NCBI RefSeq assembly: GCF_000719475.1
Contig: NZ_JOGO01000051.1
Coordinates: forward strand, 1 to 44,678
DNA length: 44,678 nucleotides
Origin: Streptomyces sp. NRRL F-5630
GTDB lineage: Bacteria; Actinomycetota; Actinomycetes; Streptomycetales; Streptomycetaceae
Reading direction: 5' to 3'
A program made the translations under genes and the position numbers. Every line of letters starts with the position of its first letter. Within the stretch, counting starts at the first letter, position 1. The notes beneath the pieces are model-generated. The model saw nothing but the letters and a program-made list of their open reading frames with translations, made no database searches and was not told the origin of the DNA. Below are positions 31,526-39,380 of this stretch, piece by piece.

Positions 31526-31813
31526 TCAGACCGCGATCGCGACCTCGGCGAGCCCGCCCTGCTGCGCCACGACGGTGCGGTCCGCCGTGGCGCCGGGGAC
31601 GAGGGCGCGTACGGTCCAGGTCCCCTCGGCCGCGTAGAAGCGGAACTGCCCGGTCGCGGAGGTCGGGACCTCGGCGGTGAACTCGCCCGTCGCGTCGAGG
31701 AGCCGCACGTACCCGGCCACGGGCTCGCCGTCGCGGGTCACCTGCCCCTGGATCGTGGTCTCACCGGGCTTGATCGTCGAGGCGTCGGGGCCGCCGGCCT
31801 TCGCTCCACACAT
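31526..31813 (-). CDS. DUF1416-family protein
   Basis: The 95-residue protein starts MCGAKAGGPDASTIKPGET and continues as one carboxypeptidase-regulatory-like beta-sandwich (IQGQVTRDGEPVAGYVRLLD, then GQFRFYAAEGTWTVRALVPG). In actinobacteria the gene stands directly downstream of a rhodanese-type sulfurtransferase, as it does here (68 bp), which suggests a joint role in sulfur metabolism. ATG 31813 is preceded by CAGGAGTAGTTC. The N-terminal Cys is conserved in what I remember of the family. Confidence 0.92.
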   Translation of the reverse strand: MCGAKAGGPDASTIKPGETTIQGQVTRDGEPVAGYVRLLDATGEFTAEVPTSATGQFRFYAAEGTWTVRALVPGATADRTVVAQQGGLAEVAIAV

Positions 31814-31881
31814 GAACTACTCCTGTAGCGGGTCGGGGTGGGTACGTGGGGACCGCGCGGGAGTGCGCGGTCCCCGGGGTA

Positions 31882-32727
31882 CTACTTCGCTGCGCCGAGC
31901 TCGATCGGCACGCCGACGAGGCTGCCGTACTCGGTCCACGAACCGTCGTAGTTGCGGACGTTCGGGATCTCCAGCAGCTCGTGCAGGACGAACCACGTGA
32001 GGGCCGAGCGCTCGCCGATGCGGCAGTACGCGATCGTGTCCTTCTCCAGATCGACCTGCTCGTCGGCGTAGAGGGCCTTCAGCTCCTCGTCCGACTTGAA
32101 GGTGCCGTCGTCGTTGGCGTTCTTCGACCACGGGATGTTGCGGGCGCTCGGCACGTGGCCCGGACGCTGCGACTGCTCCTGCGGCAGGTGCGCGGGGGCG
32201 AGCAGCTTGCCGCTGAACTCGTCGGGCGAGCGGACGTCGACGAGGTTCTCGGCGCCGATCGCGCTCACGACGTCCTCGCGGAAGGCGCGGATCGAGGTGT
32301 CCTGGGGCTGCGCGGTGTACGTCGTCGCCGGGCGGGACGGGACCTCGGAGCCGTCGACGAGGTCGCGGGAGTCCAGCTCCCACTTCTTGCGGCCGCCGTC
32401 GAGGAGCTTGACGTCCTGGTGGCCGTAGAGCTTGAAGTACCAGTACGCGTAGCTCGCGAACCAGTTGTTGTTGCCGCCGTAGAGGACGACGGTGTCGTCG
32501 TTCGCGATGCCGCGCGCGGAGAGCAGCTTCTCGAAGCCCTCCTGGTCGATGAAGTCGCGGCGCACCGGGTCCTGGAGGTCCGTCTTCCAGTCGATCTTGA
32601 CGGCGTTCTTGATGTGGTTCTTGTCGTAGGCCGAGGTGTCCTCGTCGACCTCGACGACGACCACCTTCGGGTCGTCGATGTGGGCCTCCACCCAGTCGGC
32701 GTCGACCAGGACGTCACTGCGGCTCAT
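31882..32727 (-). CDS. Thiosulfate/3-mercaptopyruvate sulfurtransferase (SseA/CysA type)
   Basis: The start ATG 32727 has GGAGGAGAAGAGT upstream. The 281-residue protein contains two rhodanese domains; the C-terminal one carries the active loop around Cys235 (IAYCRIGERSAL), which takes a sulfane sulfur from a donor and passes it to cyanide or a thiol acceptor. The N-terminal domain has Asp/Gly at the loop (VLYGGNNNWF) and is inactive, as usual. The C-R-I-G-E-R loop is typical of actinobacterial CysA/SseA. It is followed by DUF1416 and preceded by a Cys-codon leader ORF that probably makes expression respond to cysteine. Confidence 0.94.
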   Translation of the reverse strand: MSRSDVLVDADWVEAHIDDPKVVVVEVDEDTSAYDKNHIKNAVKIDWKTDLQDPVRRDFIDQEGFEKLLSARGIANDDTVVLYGGNNNWFASYAYWYFKLYGHQDVKLLDGGRKKWELDSRDLVDGSEVPSRPATTYTAQPQDTSIRAFREDVVSAIGAENLVDVRSPDEFSGKLLAPAHLPQEQSQRPGHVPSARNIPWSKNANDDGTFKSDEELKALYADEQVDLEKDTIAYCRIGERSALTWFVLHELLEIPNVRNYDGSWTEYGSLVGVPIELGAAK

Positions 32728-32894
32728 ACTCTTCTCCTCCGTCGTGCGGGATGCGTGCGGGCTGTGCCCGGCAAGGGGGCGCGAAGTGCGGATGTACGGG
32801 CGATGCGGCCGTACGAGCGGGAGCGCGGTCCGCGCGGGAGGGGGGCCGAAGGCGTCACGCACTGCTGTCGCGTACGGCTTCTAAGCCCCCGGAA

Positions 32895-32911
32895 CGCGAG
32901 CGCGGCTCGCG
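32895..32911 (-). promoter_or_regulatory. Hairpin just after the leader peptide ORF
   Basis: CGCGAGC (32895-32901) and GCTCGCG (32905-32911) form a perfect 7-bp stem with a 3-nt loop. On the transcript it begins 6 nt after the leader stop, where a ribosome stalled at or beyond the Cys codons would affect its folding. No long U-tract follows, so the mode of attenuation is open. Confidence 0.45.
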
Positions 32912-32917
32912 CGGGCG

Positions 32918-32998
32918 TCAGGAAAGGCGACAGAGCATGGCGGCGACGCGGCACAGGTCCACTGCCCGCCGCTTCGTGAGGTCCGCCTGGTGCGTCAT
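32918..32998 (-). CDS. Cys-codon leader peptide upstream of the sulfurtransferase gene
   Basis: ATG 32998 opens a 26-residue ORF (MTHQADLTK, then RRAVDLCRVAAMLCRLS) with two cysteine codons near its end. Short peptides with the pattern R-R-x-V-D-L-C-R are annotated as putative leader peptides before sulfur-assimilation genes in many streptomycetes. A promoter with GTGACA and TACGAT places the transcription start at the ATG, so the peptide is read from a leaderless mRNA. The sulfurtransferase start is 190 nt downstream. Low cysteinyl-tRNA would stall the ribosome here, a likely attenuation switch. Confidence 0.75.
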   Translation of the reverse strand: MTHQADLTKRRAVDLCRVAAMLCRLS

Positions 32999-33005
32999 GC
33001 GTCCG

Positions 33006-33035
33006 ATCGTAGGGACCGATTCCGGGGCATGTCAC
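33006..33035 (-). promoter_or_regulatory. Promoter of the leader peptide / sulfurtransferase transcript
   Basis: On the minus strand GTGACA (33030-33035) and TACGAT (33006-33011) are separated by 18 bp, and the leader ATG follows 7 nt after the -10 box. Immediately upstream is CGTCTCATTATGCGAACG (about 33040-33057), imperfectly symmetrical and more AT-rich, a possible activator or repressor site. Confidence 0.65.
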
Positions 33036-33085
33036 CGTCCGTTCGCATAATGAGACGATGTTGTCCGCCATGCGGGCACCGCAGC

Positions 33086-33820
33086 TCAGCGCGCTGCCTC
33101 GCGCAGGTCGAGGTCCTTCCCCGAGAACCGCAGGCGCATACCGTCGCTCGCGGCCCGCACCGAGTCCAGGCGCACCCCTTCGGGCAGGTCGTCGGCCTTC
33201 TGCTCGATGTCGAGGCCGCGCCCGGCCTTCCCCGGCAGCGGAATGCCGAGGTCCGGGAGGCTGTCGGCGTGGAGGACGAAGCGGTCGCCGTCCTTGACCG
33301 AGACGGTGCACAGCACGGTGAAGGTCCCCGGGAGCGCGTGCCCGAGGACGCTGCCCTCGATGCCCACGGCGATCCGGCCCTCGCCGCCGTCCTTGAGCGA
33401 GGCGATCTTCGCGGAGACGCCGGAGGCCACGCTTATCTCCTCGTCGCCGAGGGACTTCACGAGGTCCCGGTACGCGATCCGGGCGCTCCCGGACGCCTTG
33501 TCGACCCGCGCCCGCTCGTAGTCGTCGTCGAACCGGACGCCGCGCAGCGCGGCGTCCACGCGCGCGACCCTGACCCGCCCCTGCTCGGTCCGCGCCCGGT
33601 ACCCGTCCAGGCGGACATCGACGCGCTCCATCCGTCCGGAGACGGCCTGGGTGAGGAAGGGGAACCCCTGGATGTCCACGGCGGCGTGCTCGACGCCCTG
33701 CCGCTCCTCCACCCGCCGGGCGGCCTCCTCCTCGGCCCGGTGGTGCGTCCACCGGTCGGCGACGAGACCGCCCCCACCGAGGAGGACGACGAGCACGACG
33801 ACTATTCGCAAGAGACGCAT
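33086..33820 (-). CDS. DUF2993 (LmeA-like) membrane-anchored lipid-binding protein
   Basis: The 244-residue protein has an N-terminal membrane helix (LLRIVVVLVVLLGGGGLVA) and an exported DUF2993 domain with the typical start VDIQGFPFLTQAVSGRMERV. LmeA-type proteins are tubular periplasmic lipid binders that affect envelope lipids in mycobacteria. The gene is alone on its strand, followed at 33006 by the sulfurtransferase leader promoter. A second DUF2993 gene lies at 43169. Confidence 0.9.
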   Translation of the reverse strand: MRLLRIVVVLVVLLGGGGLVADRWTHHRAEEEAARRVEERQGVEHAAVDIQGFPFLTQAVSGRMERVDVRLDGYRARTEQGRVRVARVDAALRGVRFDDDYERARVDKASGSARIAYRDLVKSLGDEEISVASGVSAKIASLKDGGEGRIAVGIEGSVLGHALPGTFTVLCTVSVKDGDRFVLHADSLPDLGIPLPGKAGRGLDIEQKADDLPEGVRLDSVRAASDGMRLRFSGKDLDLREAAR

Positions 33821-33978
33821 GACGAGCGCCTACCCCCAATCTCCAGCCCCGCGGCACCCGGCGCGCAGCCCCGGAATCCCCCGCCGGGGCGCACCGGAAA
33901 ACCAGCCGCACCACGAGAACGAGCCCCTCGGACGAGTCCTTCGGCGGAGCCGGGACGGAGCCCGCCCCGCCGAAGGAC

Positions 33979-35391
33979 TCACGCCACGAGCGCGCCCAGC
34001 CACCACACGAGGGGAGCCGCAGCGGCGAGCGGCAGGGCGACCCCCGCCGTCATGTGCACGAACCGCGACGGGTAGTCGTACGAGGCCACCCGGTGCCCCA
34101 CGACCGCGCAGAGCGCCGCCGCGAGCCCGACGACCGCGCCCGCCCCGGCCCCCAGGCCGCCGAGGGCGCCACCGGCGGCGCCCGCCACGACACCCACGAC
34201 GACCGCCGCGAGGAAGGAGGCCGGCAGCGGCAGCCGCACGCTCCGCGCCACGATCGCCCCCGCCACCCCGAGGGCCCCGGCGACCACGGCCCCCGGGTCC
34301 GCCGCGAGGAACCCGGCCCCGCACACGGCGAGCGCGGAGGAGACGACGGTCGCCATGAGGCCGTACAGCCGCTCGTCCGGCGAGGCGTGGCTGCGCAGTT
34401 GGAGCACGACGCACAGCAGCACCCACACCCCCGCCGCGCCGATGATCGCCCCGGGCCCGGAGTCCGCCGAGAGGACCCCGATGTCGGCGACGACCCCGCC
34501 GAGGAAGGCGAGCGCGATGCCCTGCCGCGCGGGCCACATGCCGTTGAGCCGGAACCACCCGGCAGCCGTGACGGCCTGGAGCACGACGAGCGGGAGGAGC
34601 AGCCCGTAGGAGCCGAGCGCCGCGCCGCCCGCGAGGAGCAGCGCGAGCACGGCGGTGAGCGCGGCCGGCTGCGTGCCCGGGTAGATGATCGGCGAGCGGC
34701 CCTCGGCGCGGGCGCGCTGCGCGTCGGAGATCCGCGTGTTCCCCGCGAGCGTCGCGGGACCGAAGCCGGGCCCGCCGTCCGCCGGGGCGGTGACCGGCTC
34801 GGCGGGAGCGGCGGGCGGTACGGGCGCCGCGGCGGGCGTCACGGGCGGTTCCGTCACCGGCGCGGCGGGCGGTACGGGCGAGGGTCCGGGCGGCGGCGTG
34901 TACGCCCCGTACTCGTACCCGTGCCCCTGTTGCTCCTGCCCCTGCCCCTGCCGGCCGTACGCCTCCGGCTGCCCGTACGCCTCCGGCTGCCCGTACGCCT
35001 CCGGCTGCCCGTACGACGGGAAGGCGGTCCCGCCCTGCGGGAGGCCGGTCCCGCCCTGCGAGACGTAGGGGTCCTCGCTCCCGTACGGCCCCGGCGACCG
35101 GTGCTCGTAGGAGACGGCCGGAGCGGGCTGGGCGGGCGGGGCGAACGGCGCGTGCGGGACGGGCTCGGCGGGCTGGGCGGGCGGCACGGGAGGCAGGTAC
35201 GCCGTCGCCTCGGCCGCCGACTCGGGCGGCACGACCGGCTGCACGGAGGTCTCCCAGGTCGGCGCCTGCCAGGTCTGGGTCTGCTGCATGTCGTCCTGCT
35301 GCTGCCCCTGGCCGGGCTGCTGCCCGGTGGGCCACTGCTCCGGGGGCTGGGGGCGCGGGTGCCCGTAGGGGTCGTACGGCTGGTTGCTCAT
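33979..35391 (-). CDS. Multi-pass membrane protein with a long Pro/Gln/Tyr-rich N-terminal tail
   Basis: ATG 35391 has CAGGAGGGTGAACC upstream. The 470-residue protein begins with a disordered cytosolic region of about 290 residues rich in Pro, Gln, Tyr and Gly (YDPYGHPRPQPPEQWPTG), including three exact AYGQPE repeats, then has about eight transmembrane helices (from PAALTAVLALLLAGGAALGS to PLAAAAPLVWWLGALVA). I do not recognise a named family. It follows the MoaD-like gene by 10 bp on the same strand and is probably in one operon with it and the hydrolase gene. Confidence 0.83.
   Translation of the reverse strand: MSNQPYDPYGHPRPQPPEQWPTGQQPGQGQQQDDMQQTQTWQAPTWETSVQPVVPPESAAEATAYLPPVPPAQPAEPVPHAPFAPPAQPAPAVSYEHRSPGPYGSEDPYVSQGGTGLPQGGTAFPSYGQPEAYGQPEAYGQPEAYGRQGQGQEQQGHGYEYGAYTPPPGPSPVPPAAPVTEPPVTPAAAPVPPAAPAEPVTAPADGGPGFGPATLAGNTRISDAQRARAEGRSPIIYPGTQPAALTAVLALLLAGGAALGSYGLLLPLVVLQAVTAAGWFRLNGMWPARQGIALAFLGGVVADIGVLSADSGPGAIIGAAGVWVLLCVVLQLRSHASPDERLYGLMATVVSSALAVCGAGFLAADPGAVVAGALGVAGAIVARSVRLPLPASFLAAVVVGVVAGAAGGALGGLGAGAGAVVGLAAALCAVVGHRVASYDYPSRFVHMTAGVALPLAAAAPLVWWLGALVA
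34956..35012. repeat. 18-bp coding tandem repeat
   Basis: Three perfect copies of CGTACGCCTCCGGCTGCC (34956-34973, 34974-34991, 34992-35009) lie inside the disordered tail of the membrane protein and encode the repeated peptide A-Y-G-Q-P-E. They are a likely site of copy-number change between strains. Confidence 0.9.
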
Positions 35392-35401
35392 GGTGTGCGG
35401 T

Positions 35402-35656
35402 TCACCCTCCTGCGAACGGCGGGAGCACCTCGACCGTGCCGCCCTCGGCCAGACGTACCGTCTCATGCGGACGGCTCCCCACGGGATTCCCGTCGACGAG
35501 GAAGGAGGAGCGGTCCAGGACCCGGACCAGCTCTCCCGGATGGCGGACGCGTACCGCCTCCAGGGCCTCCGCCAGCGTCGTCGCCTCGTACGGTTCCTCG
35601 GCGATCCCCGCCGCGGCCTTCGCCGCCGCCCAGTACCGCACCGTGCCCACTGCCAC
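35402..35656 (-). CDS. MoaD/ThiS-family sulfur carrier protein
   Basis: GTG 35656 follows GGAAGGAGAGGAG. The 84-residue protein has the ubiquitin-like beta-grasp fold pattern (VRYWAAAKAAAGIAEEPYEA, then LDRSSFLVDGNPV) and ends PPFAGG; the C-terminal Gly-Gly is thiocarboxylated in this family to carry sulfur for molybdopterin or similar synthesis. An earlier start at ATG 35704 is possible. It lies between the hydrolase and membrane protein genes; no other moa gene is in the window, so the partner enzyme is unknown. Confidence 0.88.
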   Translation of the reverse strand: MAVGTVRYWAAAKAAAGIAEEPYEATTLAEALEAVRVRHPGELVRVLDRSSFLVDGNPVGSRPHETVRLAEGGTVEVLPPFAGG

Positions 35657-35700
35657 GCCGCGCTCCTCTCCTTCCGCGCCCGCACCCCGCGGGGCGTCCA

Positions 35701-36858
35701 TCATGCCCCCGCCGCCGCGCCCGTCCGCTCCGCCCACCGCCACAGCCTCCCGAGCAGCGCCTCGTCCGTCGCGTTCTCCGCGTGCCCCATGCCCCGCTCG
35801 ATCCACAGCTCGCCGTGCGTCCCCGCCGCCCGCAGGAGGGCGCGCGGGTGGTCGAGCGGGAAGTAGGGGTCGCGGTCGCCGTGCACGAGCAGGAGCGGCA
35901 CGGGGGCGATGTACGGGGCGAGCGCGGTCGGCGAGAGTGGCACGGGGTCCCAGTCGCCCGGCCTGATCCGGGTGCGGAAGCCGAAGCGGCCCACGGTGCG
36001 CCCGAGCCGCCGGGTCACGAGCCAGTGCAGGCGCCGCATGGGCGCCGTGCCCCGGTAGTACCAGCGGGCGGGGGAGCTGACGGCGATGACGAGATCGGTG
36101 CGGTCGGCGCGGCCTCCGGCGACGAGGAGGCGGTCGGCCTCGGAGAGGGGCGCGGGGAGGGCTGCGGGAGCGGGGGCGGGTACGGGGCCGGGTGCGGGGC
36201 GGGGCGGGACGTCGTGTCCGGCGGGGGCCTCCGGCGGTGCGAGAACCTCCGGCGGTGCGGGGGTCTCCGGCGGTGCGGGGGTCTCGGGCGTGGCGGGGGC
36301 CTGCGGCGGGGTTTCCGCCCCCTGTGCTCCGTTCCGCGCTCCCGTGCGCCCTTCGTTCGTACCGGGCGCTGCTCCCGGCGTGACAGGGGTCGATTCCGCC
36401 ATGCCGGGCTCCGCCGACCGTCGCCGAGCGAGGCCGTGCAGACCCGCGTGGCGCAGGACCACGGAGCCGCCCATCGAGAAGCCGAGCGTAATGACGCGGC
36501 TGTGTCCTAGCGAGCGCGCCCAGGTGACGGCGGCGGCGAGGTCGAGCACCTCGCTGTCCCCGACCGTGGAACGGCCCCCGGAGCGCCCATGCCCCCGGAA
36601 GGAGAAGGTCACGACCGCCGCGTGCCGGGCGAGGAAGCGCGCGGCACGCCGTACGTGCGGCCGGTCCAGATCGCCGGTGAAGCCGTGCGCGAGGACCACG
36701 ACGGGCCCGCCGACCGGCCCCGGCCCCGGCTCGTACGCCGCGTCGATCCGTACCCCGTCCGCCGCCCGCAGACTGGCGCGCGCCCGGCGCGGGGCGGGTG
36801 CCCCGGCCCCTTCCGTGACCGGTCCTACAGGTCCGGAACCTGCCCTCGTCGCGCTCAT
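35701..36858 (-). CDS. Alpha/beta hydrolase with a disordered Pro-rich insertion
   Basis: ATG 36858 has CGAGGAGAATAG upstream and gives 385 residues. The core has VVVLAHGFTGDLDRPHVRR (oxyanion region), the nucleophile elbow LGFSMGGSVVL (Ser), HGDRDPYF (Asp) and GMGHAE (His). Between the elbow strand and the second half lies an insertion of about 120 residues rich in Ala, Pro, Glu and Thr with E-T-P-A-P-P repeats, missing in ordinary family members. It is a likely cytosolic esterase or lipase-type enzyme with unknown substrate, the first gene of a probable operon with the MoaD-like gene. Confidence 0.87.
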   Translation of the reverse strand: MSATRAGSGPVGPVTEGAGAPAPRRARASLRAADGVRIDAAYEPGPGPVGGPVVVLAHGFTGDLDRPHVRRAARFLARHAAVVTFSFRGHGRSGGRSTVGDSEVLDLAAAVTWARSLGHSRVITLGFSMGGSVVLRHAGLHGLARRRSAEPGMAESTPVTPGAAPGTNEGRTGARNGAQGAETPPQAPATPETPAPPETPAPPEVLAPPEAPAGHDVPPRPAPGPVPAPAPAALPAPLSEADRLLVAGGRADRTDLVIAVSSPARWYYRGTAPMRRLHWLVTRRLGRTVGRFGFRTRIRPGDWDPVPLSPTALAPYIAPVPLLLVHGDRDPYFPLDHPRALLRAAGTHGELWIERGMGHAENATDEALLGRLWRWAERTGAAAGA

Positions 36859-36926
36859 GTGGGCTATTCTCCTCGGCAGAGGACCTGGGCAGCGAAGCCC
36901 CCGGGTCCTTTCGTGCTTTCCGGCGC

Positions 36927-36938
36927 GTTGTATACAAC
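36927..36938. promoter_or_regulatory. GTTGTATACAAC palindrome in the glnR-hydrolase promoter region
   Basis: This perfect 12-bp palindrome is an AT-rich island in the 222 bp between divergent transcripts. It resembles operators of GntR-type regulators and also contains a TATACA that could act as a -10 box. A second perfect palindrome (CCCGGCCGCGGCCGGG) at 37036-37051 stands before the upstream ORF. Confidence 0.45.
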
Positions 36939-37080
36939 CGGCCCCCACCGGCTGTGTGCAGCGGGCCGTGAGAACACGGGGCTCCCCGGGGACGCGGGGG
37001 CCCGAGGCTTCCCCGTACGAAGAAGTGCCGCATATCCCGGCCGCGGCCGGGGACCCATCGGTACCGAGGAGGAACCTGTG

Positions 37081-37149
37081 ATGGGCGAGCGAGACGCACA
37101 CCATTCCAGCCGGCCCCGCACGACCACGGAGGCAGGTGGCCTCCGATGA
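37081..37149 (+). CDS. Upstream ORF (22 residues) overlapping the glnR start
   Basis: The ATG at 37081 (or GTG 37078) has a strong AGGAGG Shine-Dalgarno sequence (37067-37072), stronger than that of glnR itself. The peptide starts [16 protein letters not shown] and its TGA stop overlaps the glnR ATG (ATGA at 37146-37149). This arrangement predicts translational coupling: ribosomes finishing the short ORF reinitiate at glnR. Codon bias is only moderate, so the peptide itself may not matter. Confidence 0.6.
   Translation: MGERDAHHSSRPRTTTEAGGLR
37128..37144 (+). promoter_or_regulatory. Hairpin that hides the glnR ribosome-binding site
   Basis: GGAGGC-aggtg-GCCTCC is a perfect 6-bp stem with a 5-nt loop ending 1 nt before the glnR ATG. 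The only Shine-Dalgarno-like GGAGG lies in its left arm. Translation of the upstream ORF would open it. Confidence 0.6.
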
Positions 37150-37946
37150 GCTCCCTGCTCCTCCTGACCAACGCCCTCCAGCCGTCCACGGAGGTCCTGC
37201 CCGCGCTGGGCCTGCTCCTGCACAACGTCCGCGTCGCGCCCGCCGAGGGGCCCGCGCTCGTGGACACCCCCGGGGCCGACGTGATCCTCGTCGACGGCCG
37301 CCGCGACCTGCCGCAGGTGCGCTCCCTGTGTCAGCTCCTGCGCTCCACCGGACCCGGCTGCCCCCTCCTGCTCGTCGTCACCGAGGGCGGCCTCGCGGCC
37401 GTCACGGCGGACTGGGGCGTCGACGACGTCCTCCTCGACACGGCGGGCCCCGCCGAGGTCGAGGCGCGGCTGCGGCTCGCGACGGGCCGCCGCCAGAACG
37501 CGGGCGACGACAGCCCCATGGAGATCCGCAACGGCGACCTCTCCGTCGACGAGGCCACCTACAGCGCGAAGCTCAAGGGCCGGGTCCTCGACCTGACCTT
37601 CAAGGAGTTCGAGCTCCTCAAGTACCTCGCGCAGCACCCGGGCCGCGTCTTCACGCGCGCCCAGCTGCTGCAGGAGGTGTGGGGCTACGACTACTTCGGC
37701 GGCACCCGCACCGTGGACGTCCACGTACGGCGCCTGCGCGCCAAACTCGGCCCCGAGCACGAATCCCTCATCGGCACTGTCCGCAATGTGGGATACCGCT
37801 TCGTGACTCCTGAGAAGCCGGAACGCGAACGGACGGAGAAGAGCGCCGCCGAGCGGTCCGCCGACGACGGGGCGGCGAGCGCCCCGCAGGACACCGCGGC
37901 CGCGGAGAAGAGCGAGGTCAGGGCCACGGCCCCGGCCAAGAGCTGA
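37146..37946 (+). CDS. glnR: GlnR, global nitrogen response regulator
   Basis: The sequence ([20 protein letters not shown], then [20 protein letters not shown]) matches Streptomyces GlnR as I remember it. The 266-residue protein is an atypical OmpR-family regulator: an N-terminal receiver-like domain (about 1-115, with D50 but without the full phosphorylation pocket) and a C-terminal winged helix (about 130-225: [20 protein letters not shown], then [20 protein letters not shown]). It activates glnA, amtB and nitrate/nitrite genes and has no cognate kinase. The last 35 residues are a disordered charged tail. Expression seems coupled to the upstream ORF. Confidence 0.95.
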   Translation: MSSLLLLTNALQPSTEVLPALGLLLHNVRVAPAEGPALVDTPGADVILVDGRRDLPQVRSLCQLLRSTGPGCPLLLVVTEGGLAAVTADWGVDDVLLDTAGPAEVEARLRLATGRRQNAGDDSPMEIRNGDLSVDEATYSAKLKGRVLDLTFKEFELLKYLAQHPGRVFTRAQLLQEVWGYDYFGGTRTVDVHVRRLRAKLGPEHESLIGTVRNVGYRFVTPEKPERERTEKSAAERSADDGAASAPQDTAAAEKSEVRATAPAKS

Positions 37947-37957
37947 ACCGCCGCGCG

Positions 37958-38014
37958 CCCCGGTGGCGGGGGCGGTCGTCCGGTCTCCGCCGGAGGGCCG
38001 CCCCCGCCCCGGGG
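37958..38014 (+). terminator. Strong intrinsic terminator after glnR
   Basis: GGCGGGGGCGG (37965-37975) pairs with CCGCCCCCGCC (37998-38008), extended by CCCCGG/CCGGGG with one bulged base, and followed by TTT. It starts 12 bp after the glnR stop and separates glnR from the LacI gene. Confidence 0.8.
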
Positions 38015-38091
38015 TTTACGTCCCTTTTGCGCTCCCGGGCCGCTCTCCGGGGCCCCTGGGCAGCGCTTTCCCCCCGCGTAGACTGCGCGGC

Positions 38092-39114
38092 GTGGCCAAG
38101 GTGACGCGGGACGACGTGGCGCGGCGGGCGGGGACTTCGACCGCCGTCGTGAGCTACGTCATCAACAACGGACCCCGGCCGGTCGCCCCGGCGACGCGCG
38201 AGCGCGTGCTCACCGCGATCAAGGAGCTGGGCTACCGGCCCGACCGGGTCGCGCAGGCCATGGCCTCGCGCCGCACCGATCTCATAGGGCTCATCGTGCC
38301 GGACGCGCGCCAGCCGTTCTTCGCGGAGATGGCGCACGCGGTCGAGCAGGCGGCTTCCGAGCGCGGGAAGATGGTCCTGGTCGGGAACTCGGACTACGCG
38401 GACGCCCGCGAGGTCCACTACCTGCGGGCCTTCCTCGGGATGCGCGTCGCGGGGCTCATCCTCGTCTCGCAGGGCCCGAGCGAGACCGCCGCGGCCGAGA
38501 TCGACGCGTGGGACGCGCGCATCGTGCTCCTGCACCGCCGCCCCTCCCCGATCGACGACGTCGCGGTCGTCACCGACGACATCGGCGGCGCGCAGCTCGC
38601 GACCCGCCACCTCCTCGAACACGGCGCCCCCTACGTGGCCTGCCTGGGCGGGACGGAGCAGACCCCGGCGGAGGGCGACCCGGTCTCGGACCACATCGAG
38701 GGCTGGCGCCGCGCGATGACGGAGGCGGGCCTGCCCACCGCCGGCCGCCTCTTCCAGAGCCCGTACAACCGCTACGACGCCTACAAGGTGGGCCTCGAAC
38801 TCCTCGCGGGCCCGGACAGGCCCCCGGCGCTCGTCTGCGCGACGGACGACCAGGCGATCGGCATCCTGCGGGCGGCCCGCGAACTGCGCATCGACGTCCC
38901 GGGCGAACTCGCGGTGGCGGGCTTCGACGACGTCAAGGAGGCGGCGCTCACCGACCCGCCCCTCACGACGGTCGCCTCCGACCGCACGGCGATGGCCCGC
39001 GCGGCCGTCGACCTCGTCCTCGACGACGCCCTCCGCGTCACGAGCCCCCGCCGCGAACGCCTGCGGGTGTACCCGTCGCGCCTGGTGATCCGGCGCTCGT
39101 GCGGGTGTGGGTGA
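38092..39114 (+). CDS. LacI-family transcriptional regulator
   Basis: The 340-residue protein begins with a LacI HTH ([20 protein letters not shown], then [18 protein letters not shown]) and continues with the periplasmic-binding-protein-like effector domain ([20 protein letters not shown], then [20 protein letters not shown] and [18 protein letters not shown]). It ends in a short Cys-containing tail (RRSCGCG). A sugar or related ligand is expected; none is indicated by neighbours. GTG 38092 is preceded by TAGACT 7 nt upstream and no Shine-Dalgarno site, so the mRNA is probably leaderless. Confidence 0.93.
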   Translation: MAKVTRDDVARRAGTSTAVVSYVINNGPRPVAPATRERVLTAIKELGYRPDRVAQAMASRRTDLIGLIVPDARQPFFAEMAHAVEQAASERGKMVLVGNSDYADAREVHYLRAFLGMRVAGLILVSQGPSETAAAEIDAWDARIVLLHRRPSPIDDVAVVTDDIGGAQLATRHLLEHGAPYVACLGGTEQTPAEGDPVSDHIEGWRRAMTEAGLPTAGRLFQSPYNRYDAYKVGLELLAGPDRPPALVCATDDQAIGILRAARELRIDVPGELAVAGFDDVKEAALTDPPLTTVASDRTAMARAAVDLVLDDALRVTSPRRERLRVYPSRLVIRRSCGCG

Positions 39115-39380
39115 GGGTGCGGGGAGTGGGGTGCGGGTGCGGGGACGGCGGGCGCCGGGGCGGGTGCGGTGAGGCTGCGGGGGCGGGCGTAGGCGGGGGT
39201 GAAGCTGCGGCGCGGGCCCGGTTGAGGCTGCGGGTGCGTGTGCGGGCGCGGCGCTTCGCGCACACTCTCCTCATCCGATCGAGTGGCGGGATTTTCGACT
39301 TCGGGGAAGTTATCCACAGATTCGCCGGGATGGTCGGGGGACGCGGGCGGTTTGCGGAAGACTGATAGCAGGGGAGCCCC

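Noticed and set aside
39310..39318. DnaA box read as a replication origin
   Set aside because: Only two sites, no dnaA/dnaN genes and no dense box cluster, so an origin is not supported.
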